Source of the DNA: Bacillota bacterium
Lineage (GTDB): Bacteria > Bacillota > Clostridia > Lachnospirales > Lachnospiraceae
DNA length: 62,384 nucleotides
Reading direction: 5' to 3'
Assembly: GCA_030524555.1 (NCBI GenBank)
Contig: JAUNGK010000003.1
Coordinates: forward strand, 4,214 to 66,597
The notes beneath the pieces are model-generated. The model was not told the DNA's origin and ran no database searches. It worked only from the letters and a program-made list of their open reading frames with translations. Positions 34,486 through 44,062 of the stretch are shown in pieces. Both the position numbers and the translations under genes were made by a program. Within the stretch, counting starts at the first letter, position 1. Each line of letters starts with the position of its first letter.

Positions 34486-35850
34486 ATGATGGAATTACGG
34501 GGAAGAAAGGTACTGGTTGTGGGAAGTGGCAAAAGCGGAATAGGAGCGGCAGGCCTTCTTTCAAAAGTGGGAGCTGTACCCGTATTGTTTGACAGCAATG
34601 ATAAGCTTGATATAGAGGAGCTTAAACAAAAAACAAAGGATATGCCAGAGCTTATGATCTATCTGGGGGAGATACCAAAGAGTGTGATGGAGGAAATTTC
34701 ACTTGTAGTAATCAGTCCGGGGGTACCCATAGATTCTCCCATGCTTACGGAATATAAGGATCGTTCCGTTCCCATATGGGGAGAGATAGAGCTGGCATAT
34801 AACTTTGCAAAGGGCCGGGTGGCTGCTATCACGGGAACCAACGGAAAGACTACCACTACCACCTTGGTAGGACAGATCATGAACGCTTATTACGAATCTG
34901 TTTTTGTGGTGGGAAATATCGGAAATCCCTATACGGATGTGGCTTTGTCTACCCGTGAGGATTCGGTGACAGTGGCGGAGATCAGCAGCTTTCAGTTGGA
35001 AACCATTCATGCCTTTAAGCCTGCGGTATCGGCAATTTTAAATATTACACCGGATCATTTAAACCGTCACCACACTATGGAGTGCTATGTGAAAACCAAA
35101 GAAATGATTGCAGGGAATCAGACGAAAAGCGACATCTGTGTTTTGAATTATGAGGATGCCTATACCAGGAAATTTGGAGAAGCTTGTCCTGCACAGGTGA
35201 TTTATTTTTCCTCCGCAAGAAGACTTTGTGATGGTATCTATTTGGAGGGAGAAGAGATTTTCCTTGCAAAGGACGGGCAAAGCACAAGATTAATGAATAT
35301 ACATGACATGAACCTGGTAGGTATGTGTAATGTGGAAAATGTGATGGCGGCAATTGCCATTTCCATGTCTCTTCAGGTGCCTATGGATATTATACTTGAT
35401 ACCGTTCGTGTGTTTAAGGCTGTAGAACACAGGATAGAGTTTGTGGATACCAAAAACGGTGTGGATTACTACAATGACTCCAAGGGAACCAATCCTGATG
35501 CGGCTATTCAGGGAATCAGGGCTATGACCAAGCCTACGGTGTTAATCGGCGGCGGTTATGATAAGCAAAGCGAATATGATGAGTGGATAGAAGCTTTTGA
35601 CGGAAAGGTCAAGGCACTTGTACTAATCGGGCAGACGAGAGAAAAGATTGCAGATTGTGCAAGGGCTCATGGGGTTCAGAATATTATTCTGGCAGATACC
35701 TTTGAGGAGGCCTTTGATATTTGTGTAAAACAGGCCCGGCCCGGTGATGCGGTGCTGCTTTCGCCGGCATGTGCCAGCTGGGGAATGTTCCCCAATTATG
35801 AAGTGCGGGGAAGAATGTTCAAAGAGTTGGTAGAAAAGATTGGAGTTTAG
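34486..35850 (+). CDS. murD: UDP-N-acetylmuramoylalanine--D-glutamate ligase MurD
   Basis: A 454-residue cytoplasmic ligase from ATG 34486, with AAGGAAAGGA upstream. An N-terminal Rossmann-like domain (VLVVGSGKSGIGAA) binds the UDP substrate, the ATP loop is GTNGKTTTT, NITPDHLNRH is the Mur ligase signature, and DSKGTNPDA begins the C-terminal domain. It adds D-glutamate to UDP-MurNAc-L-alanine. It lies 17 nt after mraY and 5 nt before ftsW. Confidence 0.96.
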   Translation: MMELRGRKVLVVGSGKSGIGAAGLLSKVGAVPVLFDSNDKLDIEELKQKTKDMPELMIYLGEIPKSVMEEISLVVISPGVPIDSPMLTEYKDRSVPIWGEIELAYNFAKGRVAAITGTNGKTTTTTLVGQIMNAYYESVFVVGNIGNPYTDVALSTREDSVTVAEISSFQLETIHAFKPAVSAILNITPDHLNRHHTMECYVKTKEMIAGNQTKSDICVLNYEDAYTRKFGEACPAQVIYFSSARRLCDGIYLEGEEIFLAKDGQSTRLMNIHDMNLVGMCNVENVMAAIAISMSLQVPMDIILDTVRVFKAVEHRIEFVDTKNGVDYYNDSKGTNPDAAIQGIRAMTKPTVLIGGGYDKQSEYDEWIEAFDGKVKALVLIGQTREKIADCARAHGVQNIILADTFEEAFDICVKQARPGDAVLLSPACASWGMFPNYEVRGRMFKELVEKIGV

Positions 35851-35855
35851 AAATC

Positions 35856-37028
35856 GTGGCAGACAGGAGAAGCGCAAATACAACCGGTAGAAGAGGGGGC
35901 AGGGGGCATGAGGCATTTTTTGATTATACCCTTTTGTTTATTGTACTGTTTTTGCTGGGCTTTGGTCTGGTAATGCTTTATTCCACCAGCAGCTATGATG
36001 GAAGCCTGCAGTATGGGGATCCCGCTTTTTTCTTAAAGCGTCAGCTCATGTCAACCATTCTTGTAATGATTGCCATGATGGTGGTGGCTAATATCCCCTA
36101 CCATTTCTGGGAGCGGTTTGCGGCGCTTGGTTATATTGGCTCCGTAGTGATGATTCTCCTGATTATTCCCTTTGGATATGAAGCGGGAGGAGCGAAGCGG
36201 TGGATCAGAATTGCAGGTATATCTATTCAGCCTGCGGAGATAGCAAAGCTGGGTATGATTTTGTTTCTGGCAAGTATGATTTGCCGTATGGGGCGTAAAA
36301 TCAGAACAGGTAAGGGATTTTTAATGGTATTGGCAGTGCCTATGCCTATTTGTCTTCTGGTGTGGAAGGTTACCGAGAATATGAGCTCTGCGATTATCAT
36401 TTTTGGAATTGCGGTGCTGATGCTTTTTGTTTCCTGCCCGGATTATAAACGGTTTATTTTGCTTGGCTTAGCGGGCATAGCGGTCTGTGCCCTTGCGGTT
36501 TTCATTATTGTAAGTGCGGACAGCACGGATTCGCTGGGTGTGCGCGGAACCAGAATTTTAGCATGGCTGGATCCTGAAGCCTATGCCAGCGGGAAGGGCT
36601 TTCAGACGCTTCAGGCATTGTATGCTATAGGCTCAGGAGGAATTTTAGGTAAGGGACTGGGACAGAGCATGCAGAAGCTGGGGTTTTTGCCTGAGGCCCA
36701 GAATGATATGATTTTTTCCATTATCTGTGAAGAACTGGGGCTTTTTGGCGCCATTTCCATTTTGATTATGTTTATTCTTCTGATATGGAGATTTATGGTA
36801 ATTGCCAACAATGCGGCAGATCTGTTTGGCGCGCTTTTGGTAGTGGGTGTATTGGGACACATTTCCATTCAGGTTATTTTGAATGTTGCGGTGGTTACCA
36901 ACACTATTCCTAATACCGGTATTACTTTGCCGTTTATCAGTTATGGCGGTTCTGCGGTTATGTTCCTTCTGATTGAAATAGGAATTGTGCTAAGCGTGGG
37001 CAGAGGAATACGGTTAAAAGATTTATAG
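35856..37028 (+). CDS. ftsW: SEDS-family glycosyltransferase FtsW (or SpoVE)
   Basis: A 390-residue membrane protein with GTG start and about ten membrane segments after a basic N-terminus. Family signatures: MLYSTSSYD, FFLKRQL, AGGAKRWI, GLGQSMQKLGFLPEAQNDMIFSIICEELG (given as a spread-out match near residues 265-295) and ISYGGSAV. It polymerises lipid II at the septum with a class B PBP. In endospore formers the gene at this place can be FtsW or the spore-specific SpoVE; sequence alone does not settle it. Confidence 0.93.
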   Translation: MADRRSANTTGRRGGRGHEAFFDYTLLFIVLFLLGFGLVMLYSTSSYDGSLQYGDPAFFLKRQLMSTILVMIAMMVVANIPYHFWERFAALGYIGSVVMILLIIPFGYEAGGAKRWIRIAGISIQPAEIAKLGMILFLASMICRMGRKIRTGKGFLMVLAVPMPICLLVWKVTENMSSAIIIFGIAVLMLFVSCPDYKRFILLGLAGIAVCALAVFIIVSADSTDSLGVRGTRILAWLDPEAYASGKGFQTLQALYAIGSGGILGKGLGQSMQKLGFLPEAQNDMIFSIICEELGLFGAISILIMFILLIWRFMVIANNAADLFGALLVVGVLGHISIQVILNVAVVTNTIPNTGITLPFISYGGSAVMFLLIEIGIVLSVGRGIRLKDL

Positions 37029-37105
37029 TACATGATACATTTCCCTTCTGAGCTCATATATTAGAGTAGGTCTTACTTTATAACCGGAAGGCAGAAGGTG
37101 ATAAT

Positions 37106-38359
37106 TTGGATTCTATTCATATCAGAGGAGGAAATGCTCTCTTTGGAGAAACCAAAATACAGGGCTCTAAAAACGCAGTGCTGCCGATATTGGCAGCCGC
37201 TCTTTTAATAGAGGATGTCTGCGTCCTTGAGAACTGTCCCAGAATTTCCGATGTGCATCACATGCTGATGCTGCTTGAAAGGATTGGCTGTCGGGTTGCC
37301 AGATCGGACCGTACCATTACCGTTGATGCAAGAAATGTGTCTGAAGATACCGTATCCGGGGAAAATGTAACCGGTATGCGTTCCTCCATTATGCTTCTGG
37401 GAGCAATGCTGGGAAGGGTAGGAGAAATTACCATGGCATATCCCGGGGGCTGTGTCATTGGGGAAAGACCTATTGACCTTCACTTAAGTGCGCTTGGCAG
37501 AATGGGCGTGAAGATTTATGAGGATGAGGGCTGCTTTACGGCTAAGGCACAGAAGCTGGAGGGGAGTGTTATCAGCCTTCCTATTTCCAGTGTGGGAGTG
37601 ACGGAGAATGTGATATTGGCGGCGGTCAGAGCCAAAGGCGTGACGGTGCTTCAAAATGCTGCTAAGGAGCCTGAGATAGGTGCTTTGTGCGAATTTCTGC
37701 GGGAGGCAGGAGCGGTGATAGAAGGAATAGGCGGCTCGGTTCTGATTATTCAGGGCGGTCATGAACTTCATGGAGTCAGGTTCCGCATTCCGGCAGACAG
37801 AATTGTTGCGGGAACTTATTTGATGGGTGTACTGGGAGCCGGAGGGCATATTTTTCTGGAGGATGCACCGGTGGCGCAGATGCAAAGCACATTACGGGCT
37901 GCGGAATTGGCGGGAGCGGAGATTAACGTTTCCAGAGACGGTCTCAGCGTTATGATTGATGTGGAAAAGCGGGCAGTTCCCATGATTAAAACAGAGGTAT
38001 ATCCGGGATTTCCCACTGATATGCAATCTCTCCTTATGGCAGCGCTTACTACCGCTCCGGGAGTCAGCGTGATTGAGGAAACCGTTTTTGAAAACCGGTT
38101 TCGTATCGTAGAGCAGCTTCGCAAAATGGGAGCCTGCATTGAACTGCAGGGAAAAAGACAGGCAGTGATTGTGGGAGTGGATTTGCTTCTTGGCTGTGAG
38201 GTTACGGCAGATGAACTCAGAGGGGGAGCTGCACTTGTAATTGCAGGCTGCATGGCAGAAGGAGAGACCATAGTAAAAAATCGTCATTTTATTGAGAGGG
38301 GATACGAGGATATCTGTAGAGATTTCCAGAATCTTGGAGTGAATATATACACCGGGTAG
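37106..38359 (+). CDS. murA: UDP-N-acetylglucosamine 1-carboxyvinyltransferase MurA
   Basis: A 417-residue enzyme with TTG start at 37106 behind AGAAGGTG. GSKNAVLPILAAALL is the N-terminal signature, and PGGCVIGERPIDLH holds the phosphoenolpyruvate-binding Cys that fosfomycin attacks. TDMQSLLMA comes near the C-terminus. It makes the first committed step to peptidoglycan. It sits where murG and murC or murB are found in many dcw clusters. Confidence 0.96.
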   Translation: MDSIHIRGGNALFGETKIQGSKNAVLPILAAALLIEDVCVLENCPRISDVHHMLMLLERIGCRVARSDRTITVDARNVSEDTVSGENVTGMRSSIMLLGAMLGRVGEITMAYPGGCVIGERPIDLHLSALGRMGVKIYEDEGCFTAKAQKLEGSVISLPISSVGVTENVILAAVRAKGVTVLQNAAKEPEIGALCEFLREAGAVIEGIGGSVLIIQGGHELHGVRFRIPADRIVAGTYLMGVLGAGGHIFLEDAPVAQMQSTLRAAELAGAEINVSRDGLSVMIDVEKRAVPMIKTEVYPGFPTDMQSLLMAALTTAPGVSVIEETVFENRFRIVEQLRKMGACIELQGKRQAVIVGVDLLLGCEVTADELRGGAALVIAGCMAEGETIVKNRHFIERGYEDICRDFQNLGVNIYTG

Positions 38360-38368
38360 ATATAGCAT

Positions 38369-39166
38369 ATGGCCAAAAAAAAGAAGCTGAAAAAGAAAAA
38401 GCAAATGAAAAAAGTGAATATGGGAGGTTTTGTGGCAGGACATAAGAGTCTGTTCATTATCGGCGCTATGGCTGCGGTACTTTTGATTGCACTGGTTGCA
38501 GGCTATGGATATATCATTACCAATTATACCGTGACTACTGTGTATGTAGAAGGAAACGTTCACTATACCAATGAAGAGATCATTGATATGGTAATGGAAG
38601 GGCGTTATGGAAATAATTCCCTTCTGTTATCCTTGAAGTATAAGAATAAGAGCATCGTGGGGGTTCCCTTCGTGGAGAAAATGGACATTTCGGTGGTGGA
38701 TCCCCATACCATTAAAATTGAGGTATATGAGAAGGCGCTTGCAGGCTATGTGGAGTATCTGGAGCACTACATGTATTTTGATAAGGATGGGATTGTAGTG
38801 GAAAGCTCTATGGAGAAAACATCGGGTATTCCGCAGGTGACAGGCCTTGATTTTGATCATGTGGTTCTTTATGAACCCCTTCCGGTAGAGGATGTAAGTA
38901 TTTTCAGGTCAATTCTCAGTATTACCCAGCTTGTAAATAAGTACAACCTTTCCACAGACAGAATATATTTTGGAAAGGATGGTTCTCTGACTCTTTATTT
39001 TGATGAAGTCAGGGTTTTACTGGGAACGGGAGACAATCTGGATGAGAAAATTATGAAGCTTCAATACATGCTTCCGGAGCTTTCAGGGCAGAAAGGAACT
39101 CTGCGTATGGAAAATTATACCGAGGATACCAAAAATATCCCTTTTGAGCCGGATCCTGTCCCTTAG
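38369..39166 (+). CDS. ftsQ: Cell division protein FtsQ/DivIB
   Basis: A 265-residue bitopic protein. A very Lys-rich cytoplasmic start is followed by a membrane helix (about 29-52) and a POTRA domain (TTVYVEGNVHYTNEEI, about 55-125), then a beta domain with the typical VTGLDF and LSTDRIYFGKDGSLTLYF. An internal ATG at 38405 is an alternative start. It links FtsL/FtsB-type proteins to the septal synthase. Poor primary conservation makes the place before ftsZ part of the argument. Confidence 0.9.
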   Translation: MAKKKKLKKKKQMKKVNMGGFVAGHKSLFIIGAMAAVLLIALVAGYGYIITNYTVTTVYVEGNVHYTNEEIIDMVMEGRYGNNSLLLSLKYKNKSIVGVPFVEKMDISVVDPHTIKIEVYEKALAGYVEYLEHYMYFDKDGIVVESSMEKTSGIPQVTGLDFDHVVLYEPLPVEDVSIFRSILSITQLVNKYNLSTDRIYFGKDGSLTLYFDEVRVLLGTGDNLDEKIMKLQYMLPELSGQKGTLRMENYTEDTKNIPFEPDPVP

Positions 39167-39203
39167 TATGATAAGAAAAATACAAAAAAACTTAAATTTG
39201 TGG

Positions 39204-39232
39204 TTGATAATTCAAAGAAAAGATTATATGAT
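39204..39232 (+). promoter_or_regulatory. Sigma-A promoter of ftsZ
   Basis: TTGATA (39204-39209), a 17-bp spacer and TATGAT (39227-39232). It leaves a leader of about 85 nt before the TTG start, giving ftsZ expression independent of the long dcw transcript. Confidence 0.65.
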
Positions 39233-39324
39233 AGTCTATATGAGTCTGATGGATGCTGTTATAAAACAGTACATAAGCAGAGCATTGTGGAAGTCATGTG
39301 GGATTAATAAAGGAGGAAGTACCT

Positions 39325-40536
39325 TTGCTGGAGATTAAGACAAACGATGCTGAATCTGCTGCTAAGATCATAGTGATCGGTGTGGGTGGTGCAGGTAATA
39401 ATGCTGTAAATAGAATGGTTGATGAAAGTATTACGGGAGTTGAATTTATCGGAATTAATACCGATAAGCAGGCATTGCAGTTATGCAGGGCTCCTAAGCT
39501 TTTACAGATTGGTGAGAAGCTTACCAAGGGACTTGGAGCAGGAGCCAAGCCTGAAATCGGTGAGAAGGCAGCCGAAGAGAGCAGTGAAGAGATTGCCGCT
39601 GCATTAAAGGGCGCTGATATGGTATTCGTCACCTGCGGTATGGGCGGCGGAACCGGAACCGGAGCAGCTCCGGTGGTTGCCAAGCTGGCCAAGGATATGG
39701 GTATCTTAACGGTAGGTGTTGTGACCAAGCCTTTCCGTTTTGAGGCAAAAGCCCGTATGGTGAATGCAATCAGCGGTATTGAAAAGATTAAAGATCATGT
39801 GGATACATTGATTGTAATCCCTAATGATAAATTGCTTGAGATTGTTGACAGAAGGACAACCATGCCGGATGCCCTCAAAAAGGCTGATGAGGTGCTTCAG
39901 CAGGCGGTACAGGGTATTACGGATCTGATTAACGTTCCCGCTGTTATTAATCTTGACTTTGCGGATGTGCAGACTGTTATGAAGGATAAGGGAATTGCAC
40001 ATATCGGTATCGGAACCGGCAAGGGTGATGATAAGGCAAGCGAAGCAGTTAAAATGGCAGTGGAAAGTCCTCTTTTGGAGACTACCATTTCCGGTGCAAC
40101 TCATGTTATCATCAATGTTTCCGGTGATATTACACTGGCAGATGCTTCCGATGCGGCAAGCTATGTGCAGGAACTGGCAGGAGACAATGTCAACATTATC
40201 TTCGGTGCTATGTATGATGAGACGCAGAGTGACAGCTGTACGATTACGGTTATTGCTACAGGACTGGAGGATGCAACCTTACCTACCAACAAGCCTGTTT
40301 CACAGTTTGGCACCTTTGCCAACAAGTATATGAAGCCTGTAACTCCTAATTTGAATATCAGACCTTCGGGAGTGGGAGTTTCAGACGGCGTAAATGTAAT
40401 TCCGGGAAGGACCAGCCCTGCGTCGGCAGGACAGGTGCCGCACAAACCGGTATCGGGAATTACCAGCCCTGGGGATATCAGAAGTAATGTGGCGGACAAG
40501 CCTCTTAAAATTCCTGATTTTCTTCAGAAGAAATAA
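39325..40536 (+). CDS. ftsZ: Cell division protein FtsZ
   Basis: A 403-residue tubulin homologue. TTG 39325 is preferred because a perfect AGGAGG ends 8 nt upstream, while an upstream in-frame start would place that site inside the gene. [13 protein letters not shown] opens the nucleotide fold, [10 protein letters not shown] is the tubulin signature, and NLDFADV the T7 region. The C-terminal IPDFLQKK is the short peptide that binds FtsA, SepF or ZapD-type partners. No ftsA is present in this cluster. A terminator follows directly. Confidence 0.97.
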   Translation: MLEIKTNDAESAAKIIVIGVGGAGNNAVNRMVDESITGVEFIGINTDKQALQLCRAPKLLQIGEKLTKGLGAGAKPEIGEKAAEESSEEIAAALKGADMVFVTCGMGGGTGTGAAPVVAKLAKDMGILTVGVVTKPFRFEAKARMVNAISGIEKIKDHVDTLIVIPNDKLLEIVDRRTTMPDALKKADEVLQQAVQGITDLINVPAVINLDFADVQTVMKDKGIAHIGIGTGKGDDKASEAVKMAVESPLLETTISGATHVIINVSGDITLADASDAASYVQELAGDNVNIIFGAMYDETQSDSCTITVIATGLEDATLPTNKPVSQFGTFANKYMKPVTPNLNIRPSGVGVSDGVNVIPGRTSPASAGQVPHKPVSGITSPGDIRSNVADKPLKIPDFLQKK

Positions 40537-40566
40537 TTTAAATGCATATTTTTGCGGAATAATAAG

Positions 40567-40595
40567 GCTGTATACCATAGGGTGTACAGCTTTTT
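40567..40595 (+). terminator. Intrinsic terminator after ftsZ
   Basis: A 10-bp stem (GCTGTATACC, loop ATAG, GGTGTACAGC with one G-U pair) followed by TTTTT. It closes the dcw cluster. Confidence 0.85.
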
Positions 40596-40646
40596 ATGTA
40601 ATAAAAATTATTATATAATCGAAATATGAAAAAGGAGCAGGTGGTT

Positions 40647-41918
40647 ATGACAGGGAAGACTGCAGAGGAATGTCTTAAATTTATTGATGAAAGTGTAAGC
40701 TGCTATCATGCAGTGGCGGCAGTGGAGAAAAGGCTTGTTAAGGAGGGCTTTAGCCCTCTTGATGAGAAAAATGTCTGGAGGCTTATGCAAGGTGGAAGCT
40801 ATTATGTGAAAAGAAATGATTCTTCCATTATAGCATTCCGGGTACCGGAAAAGGAAATAAAGGGCTTTCATATTGTGGCCTCACACAGTGACTCGCCATC
40901 CTTCAAGTTAAAAACCAATCCGGAAATTTCCGTAGGAGAGAAGTATCTTTGTCTCAATACGGAAGGCTATGGGGGAATGATTTACTCCACATGGTTTGAC
41001 AGAAGCCTTTCAGTGGCAGGAAGAGTTGTGATCTGCAGCGGGGGAGAGCTGGGGTGCCTTAATATCAATATTAATAAGGATCTGCTGGTAATACCCAGTC
41101 TTGCCATTCACATGAACCGTGAGGCCAACAAAGGAATGGAATTTAACCCTCAGAAGGATCTGCTTCCTTTTATGGGGAATATTCAGGATAAGGGCTGTCT
41201 TATGAGTGAGATAGCACAAATTGCCGGGGTAAGGGAAGAAGAGATCCTGGGAACAGATTTGTATCTTTATGTAAGGGAAAAGGGGAAGATGCTGGGGGCA
41301 TCACAGGAGCTGCTCCTTTCCCCCAGACTGGATGATCTGGAATGTGTATACGGGTCTGTGGAGGCAATACAAGCAGAGAAGCCTTTAGATTACTGCAGCG
41401 TCTGTGCGGTATTTAACAATGAGGAGGTTGGGAGCCTGACCAGGCAGGGAGCGGCATCCACCTTTTTAAAGGATACCTTAACAAGAATAGGTGAAGTTTT
41501 TCAGAAGACCGGAAGTGATTATCTCAGACTGATTGCGGACAGCTTTATGATTTCCGCAGATAATGCCCATGCTCTTCATCCTAACTATCCTGACAAATCT
41601 GATCCCACCAACAAACCGGTGTTAAACGGCGGAATCGTTATTAAGCATCATGGAGGGCAAAAGTACACCACTGACGGGTATACGGAAGCAATTATGAAAA
41701 GCATATGTAAGCGGGCAGAGGTACCTTATCAGGACTATCATAATCGCTCTGATATTGCGGGAGGGTCTACCCTGGGGAATTTATCATCCGCACAGGTGGC
41801 CGTTCCTACTGTGGATATAGGCCTTCCCCAGCTTGCCATGCATTCTGCGGTGGAAACAGCCGGAAGATGGGATGTGGAGTATTTGGTTAAGGCGCTTAGA
41901 GTGTTTTATAAAGAGTGA
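40647..41918 (+). CDS. apeB: M18-family aminopeptidase
   Basis: About 423 residues from ATG 40647, behind AAAGGAG; an ATG at 40626 would lie at the predicted transcription start given a TATAAT at 40614-40619. Metal ligands of the family are visible: HSDSPSFKLK near the N-terminus, the SPRLDDLE region, FNNEEVGS, and HHGGQKYTTDG towards the end. It is a cytoplasmic zinc aminopeptidase acting on acidic or other N-terminal residues. It is a single gene between two terminators. The symbol follows common use for M18 enzymes and is not certain. Confidence 0.92.
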   Translation: MTGKTAEECLKFIDESVSCYHAVAAVEKRLVKEGFSPLDEKNVWRLMQGGSYYVKRNDSSIIAFRVPEKEIKGFHIVASHSDSPSFKLKTNPEISVGEKYLCLNTEGYGGMIYSTWFDRSLSVAGRVVICSGGELGCLNININKDLLVIPSLAIHMNREANKGMEFNPQKDLLPFMGNIQDKGCLMSEIAQIAGVREEEILGTDLYLYVREKGKMLGASQELLLSPRLDDLECVYGSVEAIQAEKPLDYCSVCAVFNNEEVGSLTRQGAASTFLKDTLTRIGEVFQKTGSDYLRLIADSFMISADNAHALHPNYPDKSDPTNKPVLNGGIVIKHHGGQKYTTDGYTEAIMKSICKRAEVPYQDYHNRSDIAGGSTLGNLSSAQVAVPTVDIGLPQLAMHSAVETAGRWDVEYLVKALRVFYKE

Positions 41919-41967
41919 GTATGCCCGGACATTAGATTTTAATGAAAGCTGATACGGGAAGCAGTAA

Positions 41968-42010
41968 AAGAACAGTTGTAAACGAAAGGGTTTATAGCTG
42001 TTCTTTTTTT
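41968..42010 (+). terminator. Intrinsic terminator after M18 aminopeptidase
   Basis: A 16-bp stem with two G-U pairs (arms 41968-41983 and 41990-42005, loop GAAAGG), followed by a T-run. Confidence 0.85.
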
Positions 42011-42070
42011 GTGTGCAGAGGTAATCCATGTCATTTTCAGGCGATGGATGACAGGGTTTCGGACAACGTT

Positions 42071-42103
42071 TTGACAAATTATGAAGACCTTAATGTTTAT
42101 AAT
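42071..42103 (+). promoter_or_regulatory. spoIIGA promoter with widened 21-bp spacer and overlapping 0A box
   Basis: TTGACA (42071-42076) and TATAAT (42098-42103) are both perfect but 21 bp apart. On the minus strand 42070-42078 reads TTTGTCAAA, matching the Spo0A-box consensus TTTGTCRAA over the -35. The Bacillus spoIIG promoter is known for a 22-bp spacer and Spo0A-dependent activation of sigma-A polymerase. Confidence 0.6.
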
Positions 42104-42141
42104 GAACTGGTACTTAAGAAATGGAGGTGAAGGACTGCAAG

Positions 42142-42951
42142 GTGCAAATACAGGATACCGTTTATATCGACAGTGCCTTTTTGTTGAATTTGGTAATGGA
42201 TCTGTACCTGCTTAGGCTGACGGTGAAAGTGCTGGGGAAAACTGCCACGTACCTTAGAATTTTGCTGGGAAGCCTGACGGGAGCACTGGGGTATTGCATG
42301 ATCCTGTGCATTCCGGAAGTGCCTTACGGATGCAAGGTATTGTTTGGAATGCTGCCCGTAGGAATACTGATGATAAAGATTACATGCCAAACCTCTGGGA
42401 TTGCGGAACTCATCCGGGGACTGGGATATCTGTACTTTTTCTCCTTTCTGATGGGCGGGTTCATAATTTTTCTAAGGGAAAGGCTGCCTGTATTTCGGGC
42501 ATATGAAAATTCCTTTTTTTTGATTGCTCTGCTTGGATATGCAGGATACGCCATAGGGCAAAGAGTCCTTTTGGCTTATCAAAGGAATAAACAAAACTGC
42601 TTTTGCAGGGTTATCCTTGCAGGTGATAACGGTCCTATAGAGGTGGCTGCTTTGATTGATACGGGAAACGGTCTTGTGGAGCCGGTCAGCAGTAAGCCTG
42701 TAGCGGTTTTGGATGAGGAAATATGGGAAAATATGAGGCAATGGATAAAACCGGAAAAATATAAAGTCATTCCCTATCACAGCCTTGGAAAGAAACATGG
42801 AATTTTGGAAGGTTATGAGATTGATGCCATGGAAGTGAAGGGAAAAGCGGGAGAAAAACGATACGAGAAGGTAATCATAGCAGTATTTAAAGGAAATGTA
42901 TCAGGAAAGGGCAATTATAAGATGATATTGCCATTGGAATTATCTATATAG
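42142..42951 (+). CDS. spoIIGA: Sigma-E processing peptidase SpoIIGA
   Basis: About 269 residues. GTG 42142 is preferred: a full GGAGGTGA lies 11 nt upstream and the product begins near the expected YIDSAFLLNLVMDL; the ATG at 42121 has no ribosome site and would be only ~11 nt from the predicted transcript start. Five membrane segments (about residues 10-145) precede an aspartic-protease half with the catalytic LIDTGNGL (Asp near 173). SpoIIGA dimerises in the forespore-facing mother-cell membrane and cleaves pro-sigma-E, whose gene follows 34 nt later. Confidence 0.94.
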   Translation: MQIQDTVYIDSAFLLNLVMDLYLLRLTVKVLGKTATYLRILLGSLTGALGYCMILCIPEVPYGCKVLFGMLPVGILMIKITCQTSGIAELIRGLGYLYFFSFLMGGFIIFLRERLPVFRAYENSFFLIALLGYAGYAIGQRVLLAYQRNKQNCFCRVILAGDNGPIEVAALIDTGNGLVEPVSSKPVAVLDEEIWENMRQWIKPEKYKVIPYHSLGKKHGILEGYEIDAMEVKGKAGEKRYEKVIIAVFKGNVSGKGNYKMILPLELSI

Positions 42952-42985
42952 AATGGACTTAAAGCTTTGACAGGAGGAATTGAGA

Positions 42986-43729
42986 ATGGTTTTTAAGGTG
43001 GCTATTCCGGGAAAGCTGCAATTTAAGTTATACCGCAGAGAACCCGGATTTTTGATGGGAAGACAGGGGGATGTTCATTACATAGGCGGTTCGGAGGTGC
43101 TCCCGCCTCCGCTGGAACTGGAAAAGGAAAATGCAGTGATCAGTGATCTGGGAACAGAGTATGAGAATGAGGCCAAATCCATACTGATTGAGCATAATTT
43201 GCGGCTGGTGGTTTATATTGCAAAAAAGTTTGATAATACAGGGGTGGGAGTGGAAGATTTGATTTCCATAGGAACCATAGGGTTAATCAAATCCATTAAC
43301 ACCTTCAACCCTGAGAAAAACATTAAGCTGGCAACCTATGCCTCCCGATGCATTGAAAATGAAATTTTAATGTACTTAAGAAGAAATAATAAGACAAAGC
43401 TTGAGGTGTCCATTGACGAACCCTTAAATGTGGATTGGGACGGAAATGAGCTGCTTCTGTCAGATATTCTGGGAACGGATGAGGATGTAATCTACCGTGA
43501 TCTGGAAAATGAAGTAGAGCGAAAGCTGCTTCTTAAGGCGATTGATAAGCTGACAGAACGGGAAAAGACCATTATCAATTTGAGGTTTGGACTTGGTTCG
43601 CCGGATGCGCAGGAGATGACCCAAAAGGAAGTGGCGGATATGCTGGGAATTTCCCAGTCCTATATCTCAAGACTGGAAAAGAAAATCATGAAGAGACTGA
43701 AAAAGGAACTTTTGCGGGACAGCTGTTAG
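42986..43729 (+). CDS. sigE: RNA polymerase sporulation sigma-E factor (pro-form)
   Basis: A 247-residue protein from ATG 42986, 8 nt after AGGAGG. An N-terminal pro-sequence of about 30 basic and hydrophobic residues ends at [12 protein letters not shown], the cleavage region in SigE. Region 2 contains [12 protein letters not shown] and [17 protein letters not shown]; region 4 contains the [16 protein letters not shown] helix-turn-helix. It directs early mother-cell transcription after SpoIIGA cleavage. The gene ends inside a terminator and is not followed in the same orientation by sigG. Confidence 0.97.
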   Translation: MVFKVAIPGKLQFKLYRREPGFLMGRQGDVHYIGGSEVLPPPLELEKENAVISDLGTEYENEAKSILIEHNLRLVVYIAKKFDNTGVGVEDLISIGTIGLIKSINTFNPEKNIKLATYASRCIENEILMYLRRNNKTKLEVSIDEPLNVDWDGNELLLSDILGTDEDVIYRDLENEVERKLLLKAIDKLTEREKTIINLRFGLGSPDAQEMTQKEVADMLGISQSYISRLEKKIMKRLKKELLRDSC

Positions 43730-43744
43730 CTGTCCCCTTTTTAT
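43716..43744 (+). terminator. Terminator overlapping the sigE stop codon
   Basis: GGGACAGC and GCTGTCCC form an 8-bp stem with loop TGTTA, followed by CTTTTTA. The sigE TAG lies within it. Confidence 0.8.
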
Positions 43745-43751
43745 ACTTTTT

Positions 43752-43985
43752 CTAGCAGCGTATATCTACAATTATAATGTCAGGACCGATCTGCTTGATA
43801 TCCTTGTAGGGAATAACAAAATCCGGTTCGGTGCATAGGAAATTCAGAAATTTATTACCGCTGGGAACAAACACTTTACAGATTTGACCGCTGCATTCAT
43901 CAAATTCCAGATCGGAAATCCGCCCTAATTTTTTGCAGTCACGAAGGTTAATCACATCTTTGCATTTTAACTCTGAAAATAACAT
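43752..43985 (-). CDS. ylmC: YlmC/YmxH-family PRC-barrel sporulation protein
   Basis: A 77-residue protein from the ATG at 43985 with AGGAAG upstream. LFSELKCKDVINLRDCKKLG and the DLEFD and VIPYKDIKQIG segments match the YlmC/YmxH family, a PRC-barrel-like fold found beside sigG in endospore formers. Function is unknown. It follows sigG on the minus strand at 77 nt, keeping the usual sigG-ylmC order although the pair is inverted with respect to sigE. Confidence 0.9.
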   Translation of the reverse strand: MLFSELKCKDVINLRDCKKLGRISDLEFDECSGQICKVFVPSGNKFLNFLCTEPDFVIPYKDIKQIGPDIIIVDIRC

Positions 43986-44062
43986 CTGTACTTCCTGCCT
44001 TTTCGTGGTATATTTTAAGATATGCAAAGAACTGGGGGAAGGTTACGCAGAGGGCAGAATGC

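Noticed and set aside
39144..39338. 64-codon plus-strand frame between ftsQ and ftsZ
   Set aside because: It overlaps both genes and covers the ftsZ promoter, with no ribosome site.
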